Shown: positions 32,833 through 42,832, counted from the stretch's first letter. The stretch: DNA of 42,832 nt from Gardnerella coleohominis (GCF_002896555.1 NZ_MNLH01000009.1:15484-58315), one strand, 5' to 3'. Notes: generated by a model from the sequence alone, not told the origin. Translations and numbers: made by a program.

Positions 32833-34194
32833 ATGAGTGATATTAACGATACTGCGGATTGCACTACTTCTTGGAAAGCACCGTATGCTAATCATCAATT
32901 AAAAGCTTTTATTGAGGTTCCTGGTAGTAAATCCTTGTCGAATCGTTATTTAATTCTGGCAGCAATAGGCACAAAACCTGTAGTTTTACAAGGATTATTG
33001 CGCTCGAGAGACACAGAGCTTATGATTAACGCTTTATCTACATTCGGAGTTAAATGTGAGTCGCTAAATGAAGATGGCACTAAGCTTCGCGTAATTCCTC
33101 CTGAAGACGGAATTTTTAGAGTTCCAGATAATGCTGAAGTGTATTGCGGTTTAGCTGGAACTGTAATGCGTTTTGTTACAGCTTTAGCTTTATTTGCAAA
33201 TAAAGCTGTGCGATTTGATGGCGATAAGCAAGCTTATGCTCGTCCTATGAAGCCAGTTCTTGACGGCTTAGAGCAGCTTGGTGCTCGCGTAGAATATCAC
33301 GGAGAAGAGGGTTTCCTACCTTTTACTATTACTCCTCTTGCGAATGAATCTAGAATAAATGATTTTTCTGAAAAAGTTGTGCAAATTGATTCTTCTTCAT
33401 CATCGCAATTTATTTCTGCGCTGCTTCTGATTGGCTCGCGTATACCTGGAGGCTTAAGCCTTAAGCATATGGGATCAACATTGCCAAGTATGCCGCATAT
33501 TCGTATGACTATGGATGATATTTGCAAAGCTGGCGGAATTGTGAATATGACTAGCAACGCAATATGGCATGTTAAAGAGAGCAAAATAGCTTTAGCGGAT
33601 ACTGTTACTATAGAGCCTGATCTTTCGAATGCTGCGCCATTTTTAGGATCGGCTTTAATTAACGGAGGAAGTGTTAGCATACCTAATTGGCCGCTTTCAA
33701 CAACTCAACCTGGGGGATTGCTTCCTGGAATATTAGAGAAAATGGGCGCAAAAGTTAATTTTGAAAAAACAAGCGATGACGCTGGAATAATGCATGTTGA
33801 AAGCGATGGTGCGATTAAAGCAATTCCGTATCTTGATTTGAGTGCAGCAGGGGAGATTGCTCCGAGTATTGCAGCAATTCTCGCGTTTGCGGATGGGCCA
33901 AGTGAACTTCATGGTATTGCGCATTTGCGAGGACACGAGACGAACCGTTTGCAAGCTTTAGTTAATGAATTAAATCGAGTTGGGATTGGCGCTAAAGAGC
34001 TTGAAGACGGCATTCGTATTGAGCCAAGTAATCATATGCATGGTGAAGTAATGGAAACTTATGCGGATCATCGCATGGCAACTTTTGCTGCAATGCTTGG
34101 ATTGCGCATAACTGGTATTTACGTGAAAAACATTGAAACCACGCGCAAAACAATCCCTGATTTTCCAGGAATGTGGCATAAAATGCTTGAATAA
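32833..34194 (+). CDS. aroA: 3-phosphoshikimate 1-carboxyvinyltransferase (EPSP synthase)
   Basis: AroA makes EPSP in the shikimate pathway for aromatic amino acids. The 453-residue protein has the N-terminal substrate site VPGSKSLSNRYLILAA (about 29-44), the PEP-site region YCGLAGTVMRF (about 105), SSSSSQFISALLL (about 186), the basic segment RGHETNRLQAL, and YADHRMATFAAMLGL near the C-terminus. These fit the actinobacterial group. No clear Shine-Dalgarno precedes the ATG at 32833, so a leaderless or near-leaderless transcript is possible. It converges on ackA and shares a bidirectional terminator with it. Confidence 0.95.
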   Translation: MSDINDTADCTTSWKAPYANHQLKAFIEVPGSKSLSNRYLILAAIGTKPVVLQGLLRSRDTELMINALSTFGVKCESLNEDGTKLRVIPPEDGIFRVPDNAEVYCGLAGTVMRFVTALALFANKAVRFDGDKQAYARPMKPVLDGLEQLGARVEYHGEEGFLPFTITPLANESRINDFSEKVVQIDSSSSSQFISALLLIGSRIPGGLSLKHMGSTLPSMPHIRMTMDDICKAGGIVNMTSNAIWHVKESKIALADTVTIEPDLSNAAPFLGSALINGGSVSIPNWPLSTTQPGGLLPGILEKMGAKVNFEKTSDDAGIMHVESDGAIKAIPYLDLSAAGEIAPSIAAILAFADGPSELHGIAHLRGHETNRLQALVNELNRVGIGAKELEDGIRIEPSNHMHGEVMETYADHRMATFAAMLGLRITGIYVKNIETTRKTIPDFPGMWHKMLE

Positions 34195-34195
34195 C

Positions 34196-34258
34196 AAATA
34201 ATCCCGAGCCTTTTTGACCCGGGATTATTTATATCTATTTATTTATATCTATTTATTT
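34196..34258. terminator. Bidirectional terminator between aroA and ackA, with tandem repeat
   Basis: AAATAATCCCG (34196-34206) pairs with CGGGATTATTT (34220-34230). The A-rich and T-rich ends suit termination on either strand. Two perfect 14-base units ATATCTATTTATTT follow (34231-34244 and 34245-34258) on the ackA side. Confidence 0.85.
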
Positions 34259-34267
34259 GTTTGTTTT

Positions 34268-34295
34268 ACGCTGTTAAGTGCCAACGATTTAGTGC
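34268..34295 (-). repeat. 14-bp duplication at the ackA stop
   Basis: On the minus strand GCACTAAATCGTTG (34295-34282), which holds the stop TAA, is followed by GCACTTAACAGCGT (34281-34268), which has a further TAA. Confidence 0.5.
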
Positions 34296-35518
34296 TTAAA
34301 CTTGTTGCCGTAGCTATCTTCGCCAGCTTCAGCAATAGCTGCAGCCTTGCGTGCAATAGCCAACTCTTCGTTCGTTGGAATTACAGCAATAATCACAGAG
34401 CTGTCTGGAGTGGAAATAACGCGTGGTTCCTTAGAACGAACAAGGTTCTTTTCCTTGTCAAGCTTAACGCCGAATGGCTCAAGCTTTTCGCATACGCGAG
34501 CGCGCACGATTTCATCGTTTTCGCCAACACCTGCAGTGAAGGTGATAACATCGACGCCGCCCATTTGAGCAGTGTAATTGCCAATGTATCCAACAATGCG
34601 ATGAACGTATACGCCGAGAGCAAGCTTAGCGTTTTCATCACCTTCAGCAATAAGCTTATGAATATCACGCAAATCGCCGTGGCCAGTCATGCCCATCATG
34701 CCGGAACGCTTGTTGAAGAGAGTATCAAGCTCGTCCACGTTCATATGAGCGTTGCGAATAAGGTGGAAGACTACAGCTGGGTCGATATCGCCGGTACGGC
34801 CGCCCATCATTAAGCCTTCGAGTGGGGTTAAGCCCATAGAAGTTTCAACTGGCTTGCCAGAAATCTGAGCAGAAGCAGAAGCACCGTTACCAATGTGCAA
34901 AACAATCTGCTTCAAACCTTCTGCAGGCTTACCGACAACGCTTGGAACAACAGAGCCAATGTATTCGTGAGAAGTGCCGTGAGCACCGTAACGACGAATA
35001 TGATAGCGGTCTGCGATTTCCTTATTCAAAGCATAAGTTGCTGCAACCTGTGGCAAATCATGGAAGAACGAAGAATCGAATACCATAATTTGTGGAACAT
35101 CTGGCAAAAGTTCAGTCATGACTTCAGCACCAACAGCTTCTGGGCCGTTGTGAAGTGGAGCCAAAACTGCCAAATCCTTAACCTTATTGATTGTCTTAGT
35201 ATTTACTAATGCAGGCTTAGGGAATGTTAAGCCACCCTGAACAACGCGGTGACCAACGGATACAATGCCAGACTCTGAAAGCTTTGGACCATATTCCTCG
35301 AAGAATCCAAGTACACGCTTCAAGCCTTGCTCGTGGTCATGAACTGGCTCATCGAACTCATGCTTTTCGCCATTGAATACGTGCTTGTAGTGTCCGTCAA
35401 CTGGCTCGCCAATTTTCTCAACGATGCCGGAAGCGATACCTTCGCCGCTTTCCAAGTCAACGAGCTGATACTTAATCGAACTGGAACCAGAATTGATAAC
35501 AAGAACGGTTTTTGCCAT
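34289..35518 (-). CDS. ackA: Acetate kinase
   Basis: AckA converts acetyl phosphate and ADP to acetate and ATP, the main energy-yielding step after phosphoketolase in the bifid shunt. The 409-residue protein begins MAKTVLVINSGSSSIKYQL and has GHRVVQGG, VFDSSFFHDLPQ, YGAHGTSHEYI, HIGNGASASA, GLTPLEGLMMGGRTGDIDP and FTAGVGEND, all standard for the family. The ATG at 35518 follows GGAGGATG; an in-frame ATG at 35563 would add 15 residues and lies before this site. It is downstream of pta on the same strand with a 91-base gap, so a pta-ackA transcript is likely. Confidence 0.96.
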   Translation of the reverse strand: MAKTVLVINSGSSSIKYQLVDLESGEGIASGIVEKIGEPVDGHYKHVFNGEKHEFDEPVHDHEQGLKRVLGFFEEYGPKLSESGIVSVGHRVVQGGLTFPKPALVNTKTINKVKDLAVLAPLHNGPEAVGAEVMTELLPDVPQIMVFDSSFFHDLPQVAATYALNKEIADRYHIRRYGAHGTSHEYIGSVVPSVVGKPAEGLKQIVLHIGNGASASAQISGKPVETSMGLTPLEGLMMGGRTGDIDPAVVFHLIRNAHMNVDELDTLFNKRSGMMGMTGHGDLRDIHKLIAEGDENAKLALGVYVHRIVGYIGNYTAQMGGVDVITFTAGVGENDEIVRARVCEKLEPFGVKLDKEKNLVRSKEPRVISTPDSSVIIAVIPTNEELAIARKAAAIAEAGEDSYGNKFKH

Positions 35519-35593
35519 GTGGGCATCCTCCATAAAGTATTGATAAGGCTTGTAAATTGCCACGCTCTAGTTTAGCGTTAAGTTCCTACAATA

Positions 35594-35624
35594 CATTGCT
35601 GTACTGTGCTTATTCAGATTGTGC
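35594..35624 (-). repeat. Partial duplication at the pta stop
   Basis: On the minus strand GCACAATCTGAATAA (ending at the stop) is followed by GCACAGTACAGCAATG. The match is partial (GCACA and flanking bases), so this is the weakest of the stop-associated repeats. Confidence 0.3.
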
Positions 35625-37313
35625 TTCAAGAGCTGTAAGTGCAACAGTGTTAATAATGTCTTGTACAAGAGCTCCTCGAGATAAATCGTTAACAGGTTTA
35701 TTTAATCCTTGTAAAATTGGACCTACTGCTAACGCTCCGCTAGATCGTTGAACAGCTTTGTATGCTATATTTCCTGCGCATAAGTCTGGGAATACGAAAA
35801 CGTTGACGTGTCCTGCAACAGAATTTCCTTTAGCTTTTGACTCCGCTACTGTGCTAGACCATGCTGCGTCAAATTGAATTGATCCAACAACTTGTAAATC
35901 TGGCGCTTTTTCATGAACTAAGCGTGTTGCTTCTTCTACTAAATCTACGTCTGGGCCTTTTCCAGATCCTAGAGTTGAGTACGATAGCATGCCTACTTTA
36001 GGTTCAAGTCCGAATGCTGAAGCTGTTGCAGCTGATTGAATAGCAATATCAGCTAACTGTTCTGCAGTAGGATTAGGGTTAATTGCGCAATCAGCAAAAA
36101 TTGCTACATGGTCTTTAAAGCACATAATGAATGCTCCAGAAACCAGCTTAGAACCAGGCTTAGTTTTTATAACTTGAAGAGCAGGACGTACAGTATTAGC
36201 TGTTGAATTTACAGAACCAGAAACAAGACCATCTGCTTGACCTAGGACTACTAGCATAGTGCCGAAGTAGCTTGCATCAGTTAGCTGTTCTCGCGCTTGT
36301 TTTTCTGTCATTCCTTTCTTTGAACGCAATTCGCAAAGCTTTGTAACCATATGGCTAAGCATTGCTTCATCATGCATTGATTGGAAACTTGCTTTACATA
36401 CTGAGTGAAGATTTAATTCTTCGGCTCTCTCCAATATAGATTCACGTTCTCCGACAATTATTAGGTTGACTATATCTCGTTCGAGTAAATAATCTGCGGC
36501 TTTAAGAATGCGATCTTCTTGTCCTTCTGGAAGAACAATAGTTTTCTTATTTGATTGAGCTTTTCCTAGCAAACTATATTGGAAAGCGTAAGGAGTGATT
36601 GATGCGTTGAAAGGTTGACGTAAAGCGTTTAGTATATCTTCTTCTTTTACTAATTCGTTAAAAGATTCCAAAGTTTTATTAATATCGCTGCTATCTAATT
36701 CAGGAAGAACCCATAGTGGAATATTTCTTATATGTGAAATATTGTCAGATTTTGTATAACTTTGCGAAGTGTAATCGCGTATTACTTGCAATCCTATTTC
36801 TTCACTGCAATCTGTAACAAAAATGCCCAGAACTTGCGCGCTTTCCTTAGTAATCCTAGCATTTTCAGCATCAATTGTTTCCAAGATTTGTTCAGAATTG
36901 CGATTTTTTGCAGAAACTACTAGGAAGATTGGAGATGCTAAATCTGCTGCAACTTGTGCGTCAAAAGCAAAAATATCAGGATCGTAAACAGGAGTAAAGT
37001 CGCTAGCAACAATTAAGCAAGCTTGAGCTTGTGTTTTCTTTAAAACTTCGTGATAAGCTGCAACGATATCTCCTCTTACTATGTCTTTATTGTTTCGTAT
37101 TTCGCAAGTTTGTAATCCAATAACATCGTTTGTAGGAATGTTACTATTTGCAAGATTAAGTAATGATGTAGTAAAAGCGTCATCTTTTTGAGCAAACGGG
37201 CGGAAAATTGTAGTCGAATAATGCTTAGATAATACCTTCGTTATTCCTAGAGCGATTGCGTTTCGTCCTTCAGTGTTTTCAGCACTTACGATAGTTACAT
37301 TTAGAGGTGACAC
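35610..37313 (-). CDS. pta: Phosphate acetyltransferase
   Basis: Pta interconverts acetyl phosphate and acetyl-CoA, giving the cell acetyl-CoA from the phosphoketolase product. The 567-residue protein has an N-terminal BioD-like domain with a degenerate phosphate loop (SAENTEGRNAIALGI), a DRTGG-like middle region, and the catalytic PTA domain from about residue 245 (KTIVLPEGQEDRILKAAD, LVSGSVNSTANTVRPALQ, DCAINPNPTAEQLADIA, MLSYSTLGSG, VFVFPDLCAGNIAYKAVQR). It is shorter than the roughly 700-residue E. coli enzyme. The start is a GTG at 37313 after GGAG with a 7-base gap. ackA follows on the same strand. Confidence 0.95.
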   Translation of the reverse strand: MSPLNVTIVSAENTEGRNAIALGITKVLSKHYSTTIFRPFAQKDDAFTTSLLNLANSNIPTNDVIGLQTCEIRNNKDIVRGDIVAAYHEVLKKTQAQACLIVASDFTPVYDPDIFAFDAQVAADLASPIFLVVSAKNRNSEQILETIDAENARITKESAQVLGIFVTDCSEEIGLQVIRDYTSQSYTKSDNISHIRNIPLWVLPELDSSDINKTLESFNELVKEEDILNALRQPFNASITPYAFQYSLLGKAQSNKKTIVLPEGQEDRILKAADYLLERDIVNLIIVGERESILERAEELNLHSVCKASFQSMHDEAMLSHMVTKLCELRSKKGMTEKQAREQLTDASYFGTMLVVLGQADGLVSGSVNSTANTVRPALQVIKTKPGSKLVSGAFIMCFKDHVAIFADCAINPNPTAEQLADIAIQSAATASAFGLEPKVGMLSYSTLGSGKGPDVDLVEEATRLVHEKAPDLQVVGSIQFDAAWSSTVAESKAKGNSVAGHVNVFVFPDLCAGNIAYKAVQRSSGALAVGPILQGLNKPVNDLSRGALVQDIINTVALTALEAQSE

Positions 37314-37519
37314 GCCTTTTCTCCTTTGATACGGTTCGTGTTAAACATTTGGCATATAAATATGACAATGTATTCGTATTTCTTTCATAGTACATAGCTT
37401 TAAGTTTGTTATATTTTGCGATGCGCTCGCGACTAAACAAATGCTCGATGTGCTACAAAACTTCTATGATTTTAAACCATCTTATGAATATACATGCGCG
37501 GATTTTGTAAATTAAAACG

Positions 37520-37616
37520 AAATAGTGCTACCAACATATGCCGATAGCACTATTTTCTAGGTAAATATTATTTTATTATTTACTTTTATTTACTATTATT
37601 TACTTTTATTATTTAT
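37520..37616. terminator. Terminator hairpin and 10-bp tandem repeat after guaA
   Basis: AAATAGTGCTA (37520-37530) pairs with TAGCACTATTTT (37545-37556), a stem that suits guaA on the minus strand. Between it and the guaA stop (37613) lies an array with a strict 10-base period: TTTTATTATT, TACTTTTATT, TACTATTATT, TACTTTTATT from 37571. On the minus strand each unit gives further TAA or TAG codons. In 37314-37519 I see only the upstream region of pta. Confidence 0.75.
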
Positions 37617-39175
37617 TCCCACTCGATTGTGGCAGGTGGCTTAGAAGTTACGTCAAGTACAACTCGATTGATTTGACGGCATTCGTTTGTGATTCGAGTA
37701 GAAATCTTAGCTAATACGTCGTAAGGCACGCGAGACCAATCGGCAGTCATAGCATCCTCAGAACTGACAGGACGCAAAACAATTGGAGAACCGTATGTGC
37801 GCTCGTCGCCCTGAACACCAACTGAATGAACGTCAGCAAGTAATACGACTGGGCATTGCCAAATATCGCGGTCTAATCCAGCTTTAGAAAGCTCTTCTCG
37901 CGCAATAGCATCTGCTTCACGAAGCACAGCTAAGCGCTCGCGAGTAATTTCGCCAACAATACGGATACCTAAGCCTGGGCCTGGGAATGGTTGACGCCAA
38001 ACAATTTCATCTGGAAGACCAAGCTCAGTTCCAATAGCGCGAACTTCATCTTTAAACAAAGTGCGCAAAGGTTCAATAAGCTTAAACTTCAAATCCTTTG
38101 GCAAACCGCCAACGTTGTGATGTGACTTAATATTTGCAGCTCCGTCTCCGCCGCCTGATTCAACAACATCTGGATAAAGTGTGCCTTGTACGAGGAACTT
38201 GACTTCTGCTCCAGATTTTCCAGCTTCTTCAATAACTTGACGCTGAGCTTTTTCAAAAGTTCGAATGAATTTCTCGCCGATAATCTTTCGCTTGCGCTCA
38301 GGTTCGCTCACGCCTTTAAGTGCTTCAAGGAAGTCATCTTCTGCATCAACTGCAATAAGTTTGATTCCGGTAGCTTTTACAAAATCATGCTTAACTTGTT
38401 CAACTTCGCCTTTACGAAGAAGACCATGGTCTACGAAAACGCAAGTAAGCTGATTTCCAATAGCTTTATGGACTAATGCTGCTGCAACAGCAGAATCTAC
38501 GCCGCCAGAAAGTCCACAAATAACCTGTGCGTCTCCAACTTCGGCGCGAATCTTAGCAACTTGATCTTCAATTATATTAGAAGGATTCCAGTCGTTTCCT
38601 AGACCTGCGCACTTATGCAAGAATGTAGAAATAAGTTCTTGACCAAGAGGAGTGTGCTTTACTTCAGGATGCCATTGAACGCCGTATAATTTTCGATTTG
38701 TATCTTGCATTGCTGCAACTGGAGCACCTTGAGTATGTGCTAATACAGTGAAACCTTCAGGAGCGCTTTTAACGGCTACACCGTGACTCATCCAAGTGTT
38801 TTGTTCAAATGGGGAGTTTGCTAGCAATCCTTCTGAGTCGTCGATAGTTGCAGAAGTTTTACCGTATTCTCCAAGAGCAGCTTTATCTACGTTTCCGCCT
38901 AATTCATGAGCCATAACTTGGAATCCGTAACAAATTCCAAGAACTGGTATGCCTGCATCGAAAATCTTTGGATCGATATCTGGTGCGCCTGGCTCATATA
39001 CGGATGCAGGTCCGCCTGAAAGAATAATAGCTTTCGGGTCTTTTGCGAGCATTTCGTCGACTGGCATGGAGTGTGGAACAAGTTCGGAATATACATTTGC
39101 TTCTCTAACTCTTCGAGCGATTAGCTGTGCATATTGTGCTCCAAAATCAACAACAAGCACTGGACCTTTAGCCAT
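37613..39175 (-). CDS. guaA: GMP synthase (glutamine-hydrolysing)
   Basis: GuaA aminates XMP to GMP. The 520-residue protein has a class I glutamine amidotransferase domain (about 1-195) with the nucleophile cysteine in VLGICYGFQ and the His/Glu pair in GVQWHPEV, an ATP-pyrophosphatase domain with the P-loop [10 protein letters not shown] (about 219-228), and a C-terminal dimerisation domain ending [18 protein letters not shown], the invariant family terminus. The ATG at 39175 follows AAGGAG. It is divergent from xfp across a 399-base gap. Length is normal. Confidence 0.97.
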   Translation of the reverse strand: MAKGPVLVVDFGAQYAQLIARRVREANVYSELVPHSMPVDEMLAKDPKAIILSGGPASVYEPGAPDIDPKIFDAGIPVLGICYGFQVMAHELGGNVDKAALGEYGKTSATIDDSEGLLANSPFEQNTWMSHGVAVKSAPEGFTVLAHTQGAPVAAMQDTNRKLYGVQWHPEVKHTPLGQELISTFLHKCAGLGNDWNPSNIIEDQVAKIRAEVGDAQVICGLSGGVDSAVAAALVHKAIGNQLTCVFVDHGLLRKGEVEQVKHDFVKATGIKLIAVDAEDDFLEALKGVSEPERKRKIIGEKFIRTFEKAQRQVIEEAGKSGAEVKFLVQGTLYPDVVESGGGDGAANIKSHHNVGGLPKDLKFKLIEPLRTLFKDEVRAIGTELGLPDEIVWRQPFPGPGLGIRIVGEITRERLAVLREADAIAREELSKAGLDRDIWQCPVVLLADVHSVGVQGDERTYGSPIVLRPVSSEDAMTADWSRVPYDVLAKISTRITNECRQINRVVLDVTSKPPATIEWE

Positions 39176-39574
39176 GATTCTCCTTATATATATGTTCTTA
39201 CACGATTCAATTTATAATAGTGGCGCTTTTAGACGTTGGGGGCTGACAAAACGCCGAAAGTTAACATGCGAATCATGCGAATAATTGGTTAAATGTTGGT
39301 TATTTGCATATCTTTTGTTCTAAATTTTGTAATTTAAGGTATAAATCGAACATTAAAGATAACATAATGTATACAAATGAACTAATTTTTGCGCACATTA
39401 TCACACATTTTTTCAACATAAATGCACGAAGAAGTAACCAAACGAACAAAAGTCAGACGCTGGCACTATACTGAAACGGATGGAAAAAGAGCTGAATACA
39501 TTTGTTTTTCAGCTTCTATAACCAAATGGTAATGATCAAATTGCACTGAAAAGTGCTTGAGTACAGGAGTACAC
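39176..39574. promoter_or_regulatory. Divergent control region of guaA and xfp
   Basis: No gene is visible in these 399 bases. A TATACT at 39467-39472 is a candidate -10 for xfp, which would give a leader of about 95 bases; no good -35 is visible. ACAGGAG (39562-39568) is the xfp ribosome binding site. The central part is A+T-rich. Confidence 0.35.
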
Positions 39575-42052
39575 ATGACGAGTCCTGTTATTGGCACCCC
39601 TTGGAAGAAGCTTAATGCTCCAGTTTCTGAGGAGGCTATCGAAGGCGTAGACAAGTATTGGCGTGTTGCTAATTATCTCGCTATCGGTCAGATTTATCTT
39701 CGCAGCAATCCTCTAATGAAGGAGCCTTTTACTCGCGAAGATGTTAAGCATCGTCTGGTGGGCCACTGGGGCACCACTCCAGGTCTTAACTTCCTTATTG
39801 GCCACATCAATCGTTTCATTGCTGATCACCAGCAGAACACCGTGATTATCATGGGTCCAGGCCATGGCGGCCCAGCTGGTACTGCTCAGTCCTATCTCGA
39901 CGGTACTTACACTGAGTACTATCCAAAGATTACCAAGGACGAAGCTGGTTTGCAGAAGTTCTTCCGTCAGTTCTCTTACCCAGGCGGTATTCCTTCTCAC
40001 TTCGCTCCTGAAACCCCAGGTTCCATCCACGAAGGTGGCGAGCTTGGTTACGCACTTTCTCACGCTTACGGCGCTGTTATGAACAACCCAAGCTTGTTCG
40101 TTCCAGCAATCGTCGGCGATGGCGAAGCTGAAACTGGTCCTTTGGCCACCGGTTGGCAGTCCAACAAGCTTGTGAACCCACGTACCGATGGTATCGTGCT
40201 TCCAATCTTGCACTTGAACGGTTATAAGATTGCTAACCCAACTATTCTTTCCCGTATTTCCGATGAAGAGCTTCATGAGTTCTTCCACGGCATGGGTTAC
40301 GAACCATACGAGTTCGTTGCTGGCTTTGACGATGAGGATCATATGTCCATCCACCGTCGCTTCGCTGACATGTTCGAAACCATCTTCGATGAGATTTGCG
40401 ATATTAAGGCTGAAGCTCAGACTAACGATGTAACTCGTCCTTACTACCCAATGATTATCTTCCGCACTCCAAAGGGTTGGACCTGCCCGAAGTTCATCGA
40501 TGGCAAGAAGACCGAAGGTTCTTGGCGTGCACACCAGGTGCCACTGGCATCTGCTCGCGATACCGAAGCTCACTTCGAGGTTTTGAAGAACTGGATGAAG
40601 TCCTACAAGCCTGAAGAGCTCTTCGATGAAAAGGGCGCTGTTAAGGAAGACGTTCTTTCCTTCATGCCAAAGGGCGAACTCCGTATTGGTGAGAATCCAA
40701 ACGCTAACGGCGGTCGTATTCGTGAAGACTTGAAGCTTCCAAAGCTTGAGGATTACGAAGTCAAGGAAGTTAAGGAATTCGGTCACGGCTGGGGTCAGCT
40801 CGAAGCTACCCGTCGTCTTGGTGTTTACACTCGTGACATCATCAAGAACAACCCAGATTCCTTCCGTATCTTCGGACCAGATGAGACTGCTTCCAACCGT
40901 TTGCAGGCTGCTTACGAAGTAACCAACAAGCAGTGGGATGCTGGCTACCTTTCTGGCTTAGTCGATGAGCACATGGCTGTTACCGGCCAGGTCACCGAGC
41001 AGCTTTCCGAGCACCAGATGGAAGGCTTCCTCGAGGGTTACTTGCTCACCGGTCGTCACGGCATCTGGAGCTCTTACGAGTCCTTCGTACACGTTATCGA
41101 CTCCATGTTGAACCAGCACGCAAAGTGGCTTGAGGCTACCGTTCGTGAGATCCCATGGCGCAAGCCAATCTCCTCTGTGAACTTGTTGGTATCCTCTCAC
41201 GTATGGCGTCAGGATCACAACGGCTTCTCGCACCAGGATCCAGGCGTAACCTCCGTGCTCTTGAACAAGACCTTCAACAACGATCATGTAATCGGCATCT
41301 ACTTCCCAGTAGATTCCAACATGTTGCTTGCTGTTGCTGAGAAGGCTTACAAGTCCACCAACATGATTAACGCTATCTTCGCTGGTAAGCAGCCAGCTGC
41401 TACTTGGTTGACTCTCGACGAAGCTCGCGAAGAGCTCGAGAAGGGTGCTGCTGAGTGGAAGTGGGCTTCCAACGCTAAGAACAATGACGAAGTTCAGGTT
41501 GTTCTCGCTGGTGTTGGCGATGTTCCACAGCAGGAATTGATGGCTGCTGCCGACAAGTTGAACAAGCTTGGCGTTAAGTTCAAGGTTGTTAACGTTGTTG
41601 ACTTGCTCAAGTTGCAGTCCGCTAAGGAAAACAACGAAGCTTTGACTGACGAAGAGTTCACCGAGCTCTTCACTGCTGACAAGCCAGTCCTCTTCGCTTA
41701 CCACTCTTATGCACATGACATTCGCGGCTTGATTTACGATCGTCCAAACCACGACAACTTCAACGTTCATGGCTACAAGGAGCAGGGCTCCACTACAACG
41801 CCATACGATATGGTTCGCGTGAACGACATGGATCGTTACGAGCTTACCGCTGAAGCATTGCGCATGGTTGACGCCGCTAAGTATGCCGACGAAATCAAGA
41901 AGCTCGAGGACTTCCGCCTCGAAGCCTTCCAGTATGCAGTCGACAATGGTCTTGATCACCCAGACTACACCGATTGGGTATGGCCAGGCGTTAAGACCGA
42001 CAAGCCAGGCGCTGTCACCGCTACCGCTGCAACCGCTGGCGATAACGAGTAG
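39575..42052 (+). CDS. xfp: Xylulose 5-phosphate/fructose 6-phosphate phosphoketolase
   Basis: Xfp is the key enzyme of the bifid shunt: it splits F6P or X5P with phosphate to give acetyl phosphate and E4P or G3P. The 825-residue protein starts [16 protein letters not shown] and shows [31 protein letters not shown] and the thiamine diphosphate/Mg site [18 protein letters not shown], then [13 protein letters not shown] and SYEAF-like elements (here SSYESFVHV). The ATG at 39575 follows ACAGGAG; an upstream in-frame ATG at 39557 lies before this site. Codon use is much more biased (AAC, TTC, CCA, CTC) than in its neighbours, as expected of a very highly expressed gene. A terminator follows. The enzyme consumes the cofactor made by the thi locus. 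Confidence 0.98.
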   Translation: MTSPVIGTPWKKLNAPVSEEAIEGVDKYWRVANYLAIGQIYLRSNPLMKEPFTREDVKHRLVGHWGTTPGLNFLIGHINRFIADHQQNTVIIMGPGHGGPAGTAQSYLDGTYTEYYPKITKDEAGLQKFFRQFSYPGGIPSHFAPETPGSIHEGGELGYALSHAYGAVMNNPSLFVPAIVGDGEAETGPLATGWQSNKLVNPRTDGIVLPILHLNGYKIANPTILSRISDEELHEFFHGMGYEPYEFVAGFDDEDHMSIHRRFADMFETIFDEICDIKAEAQTNDVTRPYYPMIIFRTPKGWTCPKFIDGKKTEGSWRAHQVPLASARDTEAHFEVLKNWMKSYKPEELFDEKGAVKEDVLSFMPKGELRIGENPNANGGRIREDLKLPKLEDYEVKEVKEFGHGWGQLEATRRLGVYTRDIIKNNPDSFRIFGPDETASNRLQAAYEVTNKQWDAGYLSGLVDEHMAVTGQVTEQLSEHQMEGFLEGYLLTGRHGIWSSYESFVHVIDSMLNQHAKWLEATVREIPWRKPISSVNLLVSSHVWRQDHNGFSHQDPGVTSVLLNKTFNNDHVIGIYFPVDSNMLLAVAEKAYKSTNMINAIFAGKQPAATWLTLDEAREELEKGAAEWKWASNAKNNDEVQVVLAGVGDVPQQELMAAADKLNKLGVKFKVVNVVDLLKLQSAKENNEALTDEEFTELFTADKPVLFAYHSYAHDIRGLIYDRPNHDNFNVHGYKEQGSTTTPYDMVRVNDMDRYELTAEALRMVDAAKYADEIKKLEDFRLEAFQYAVDNGLDHPDYTDWVWPGVKTDKPGAVTATAATAGDNE

Positions 42053-42092
42053 TTTTAAGCTGATAAAGCTAAAACTGGTTAGTTAAATATTT

Positions 42093-42130
42093 CGGGAGTC
42101 AATCGAAAGGTTGGCTCCCGATTTATTTTT
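42093..42130 (+). terminator. Rho-independent terminator of xfp
   Basis: CGGGAGTCAA (42093-42102) pairs with TTGGCTCCCG (42111-42120) with one G-U pair and loop TCGAAAGG, followed by a T-rich run. Confidence 0.9.
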
Positions 42131-42760
42131 TGATTTTGAGTATTAACCAGCATCTTTGGGGAATAACCAGCATATTCTAAATCAACCATGAATTTGCCAT
42201 GAATTTGGGAATTAGTGCATACTGAATTTTGGAATTGCTTCACAGTCTTTAATCTAGAAATAACTAAAGTTAGTCTTTAGTTAGCTATATCAGGTATTAA
42301 ATATATATAAAACCAACAAATGTTTAGACTATAAAACATATGTTGATTTTTTCAAAAAAATGTAAAATAAATTGACAATTTAAGCAATTTAAGTTTTAAG
42401 CTTTATTTTTTTGCGTTTTTACGGCGTGTCGAACCTGTATTTTTTCCATCAAATAATGTAAAAACCTTAAATTTTTATTAAAAAAATGCCGTTATATAGA
42501 TTTTTATAACAAGAAAACGATATTATTAAAAAGTACATTAAAATACAAGTGAGCTTTACGATATTGAAGGTAGATATTAAAGATAGAGTAGTCCTATCTA
42601 ACTTGTCATGTTCGCTTGCTTTGCAGACTTGCGTTTAATGCACTTTATTGCTTCTGTGCAGTGTGTGATTTGCTGCTCGGATGGATTGTGATTGATGCTG
42701 CAGAGTTTCGTTCAGCTTCGTTATTGTTACCAGGCTCAACCTTTATTTAAGGAGTGAACC
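42131..42760. other. 630-base gene-free region ahead of a probable PTS gene
   Basis: I find no convincing gene here. The sequence is A+T-rich to about 42540. A possible operator is the inverted repeat AGATAG/CTATCT at 42584-42598 or so, and TTATA/TATAA pairs occur near 42491-42510. The region is long enough to hold complex regulation of the downstream gene. Confidence 0.4.
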
Positions 42761-42832
42761 GTGAACGGTGTTCTGTCTGTACTGCTTGACGTTTTTCGTC
42801 AGCCTGCAGTAATTGTTGCCTTAATATCTATG
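42761..42832 (+). CDS. Start of a probable PTS EIIC (ascorbate/UlaA type), cut by window end
   Basis: A GTG at 42761 follows TAAGGAG at a good distance. The 24 codons present read MNGVLSVLLDVFRQPAVIV and onward without a stop to the window end. Such an opening (a short amphipathic lead, FxQPA, then ALIS) recalls the N-termini of PTS ascorbate-family EIIC subunits (UlaA/SgaT). With so few residues this is a guess at family level only. Confidence 0.45.
   Translation, partial: MNGVLSVLLDVFRQPAVIVALISM

Noticed and set aside
39713..41959. Two long minus-strand frames inside xfp (39713-40786 and 40958-41959)
   Set aside because: Strong codon bias of xfp avoids stop codons on the opposite strand. 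Neither frame resembles a known protein, and xfp is certain.

Overview
The window most likely comes from a Gardnerella species (Bifidobacteriaceae, Actinobacteria). It carries the phosphoketolase (bifid) shunt genes xfp, ackA and pta, actinobacterial-type aroA, polA and GlgX, and a very large LANTG-anchored FIVAR-type surface protein. Intergenic DNA is A+T-rich, which is unusual for an actinobacterium but expected for Gardnerella. This assignment rests on gene content and protein character; no database search was possible.

Layout. 218-7732: 2504-residue sortase-anchored surface protein, then a strong terminator. 7800-8500: gene-free DNA holding two copies of a structured repeat plus hairpin cassettes. 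8678-13579: thiamine locus made of a TPP riboswitch, thiO-thiS-thiG-thiF, and facing it a thiM-thiE fusion gene with its own TPP riboswitch. 13805-17645: a membrane protein joining zinc ribbon, N-rich spacer, von Willebrand A and C-type lectin domains, then a membrane-anchored GH3 enzyme. 17800-21812: a Trp-Trp-Trp leader peptide, an intrinsic terminator and an ECF transporter (S component, fused A-A' ATPase, T component), read here as a tryptophan importer controlled by attenuation. 21900-22330: a third, inverted copy of the structured repeat and a 31-bp motif. 22459-27893: UbiA/MenA-like prenyltransferase, ANTAR response regulator, DNA polymerase I. 27957-32300 (minus): Nif3-like protein, GlgX, a membrane protein. 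32627-34194: tRNA-Pro and aroA. 34289-39175 (minus): ackA, pta, guaA. 39575-42052: xfp. The window ends inside a gene that looks like a PTS EIIC.

How the genes fit together. Xfp makes acetyl phosphate, and Pta and AckA interconvert it with acetyl-CoA and acetate, yielding ATP. Xfp needs thiamine diphosphate, which the thi locus helps to make under feedback from two TPP riboswitches. The ECF locus probably imports tryptophan.

Most notable signals: (1) the Trp-codon leader and terminator ahead of an ECF transporter; (2) a 187-bp repeat whose copies show compensatory changes in two stems, so a folded RNA or DNA shape appears conserved; (3) linked hairpin cassettes with changed stems but a conserved loop; (4) degenerate short tandem repeats at or next to the stop codons of most genes here; (5) the VWA/C-type lectin architecture; (6) a ThiF without its catalytic cysteine; (7) a perfect 31-bp inverted repeat pair 10 kb apart.
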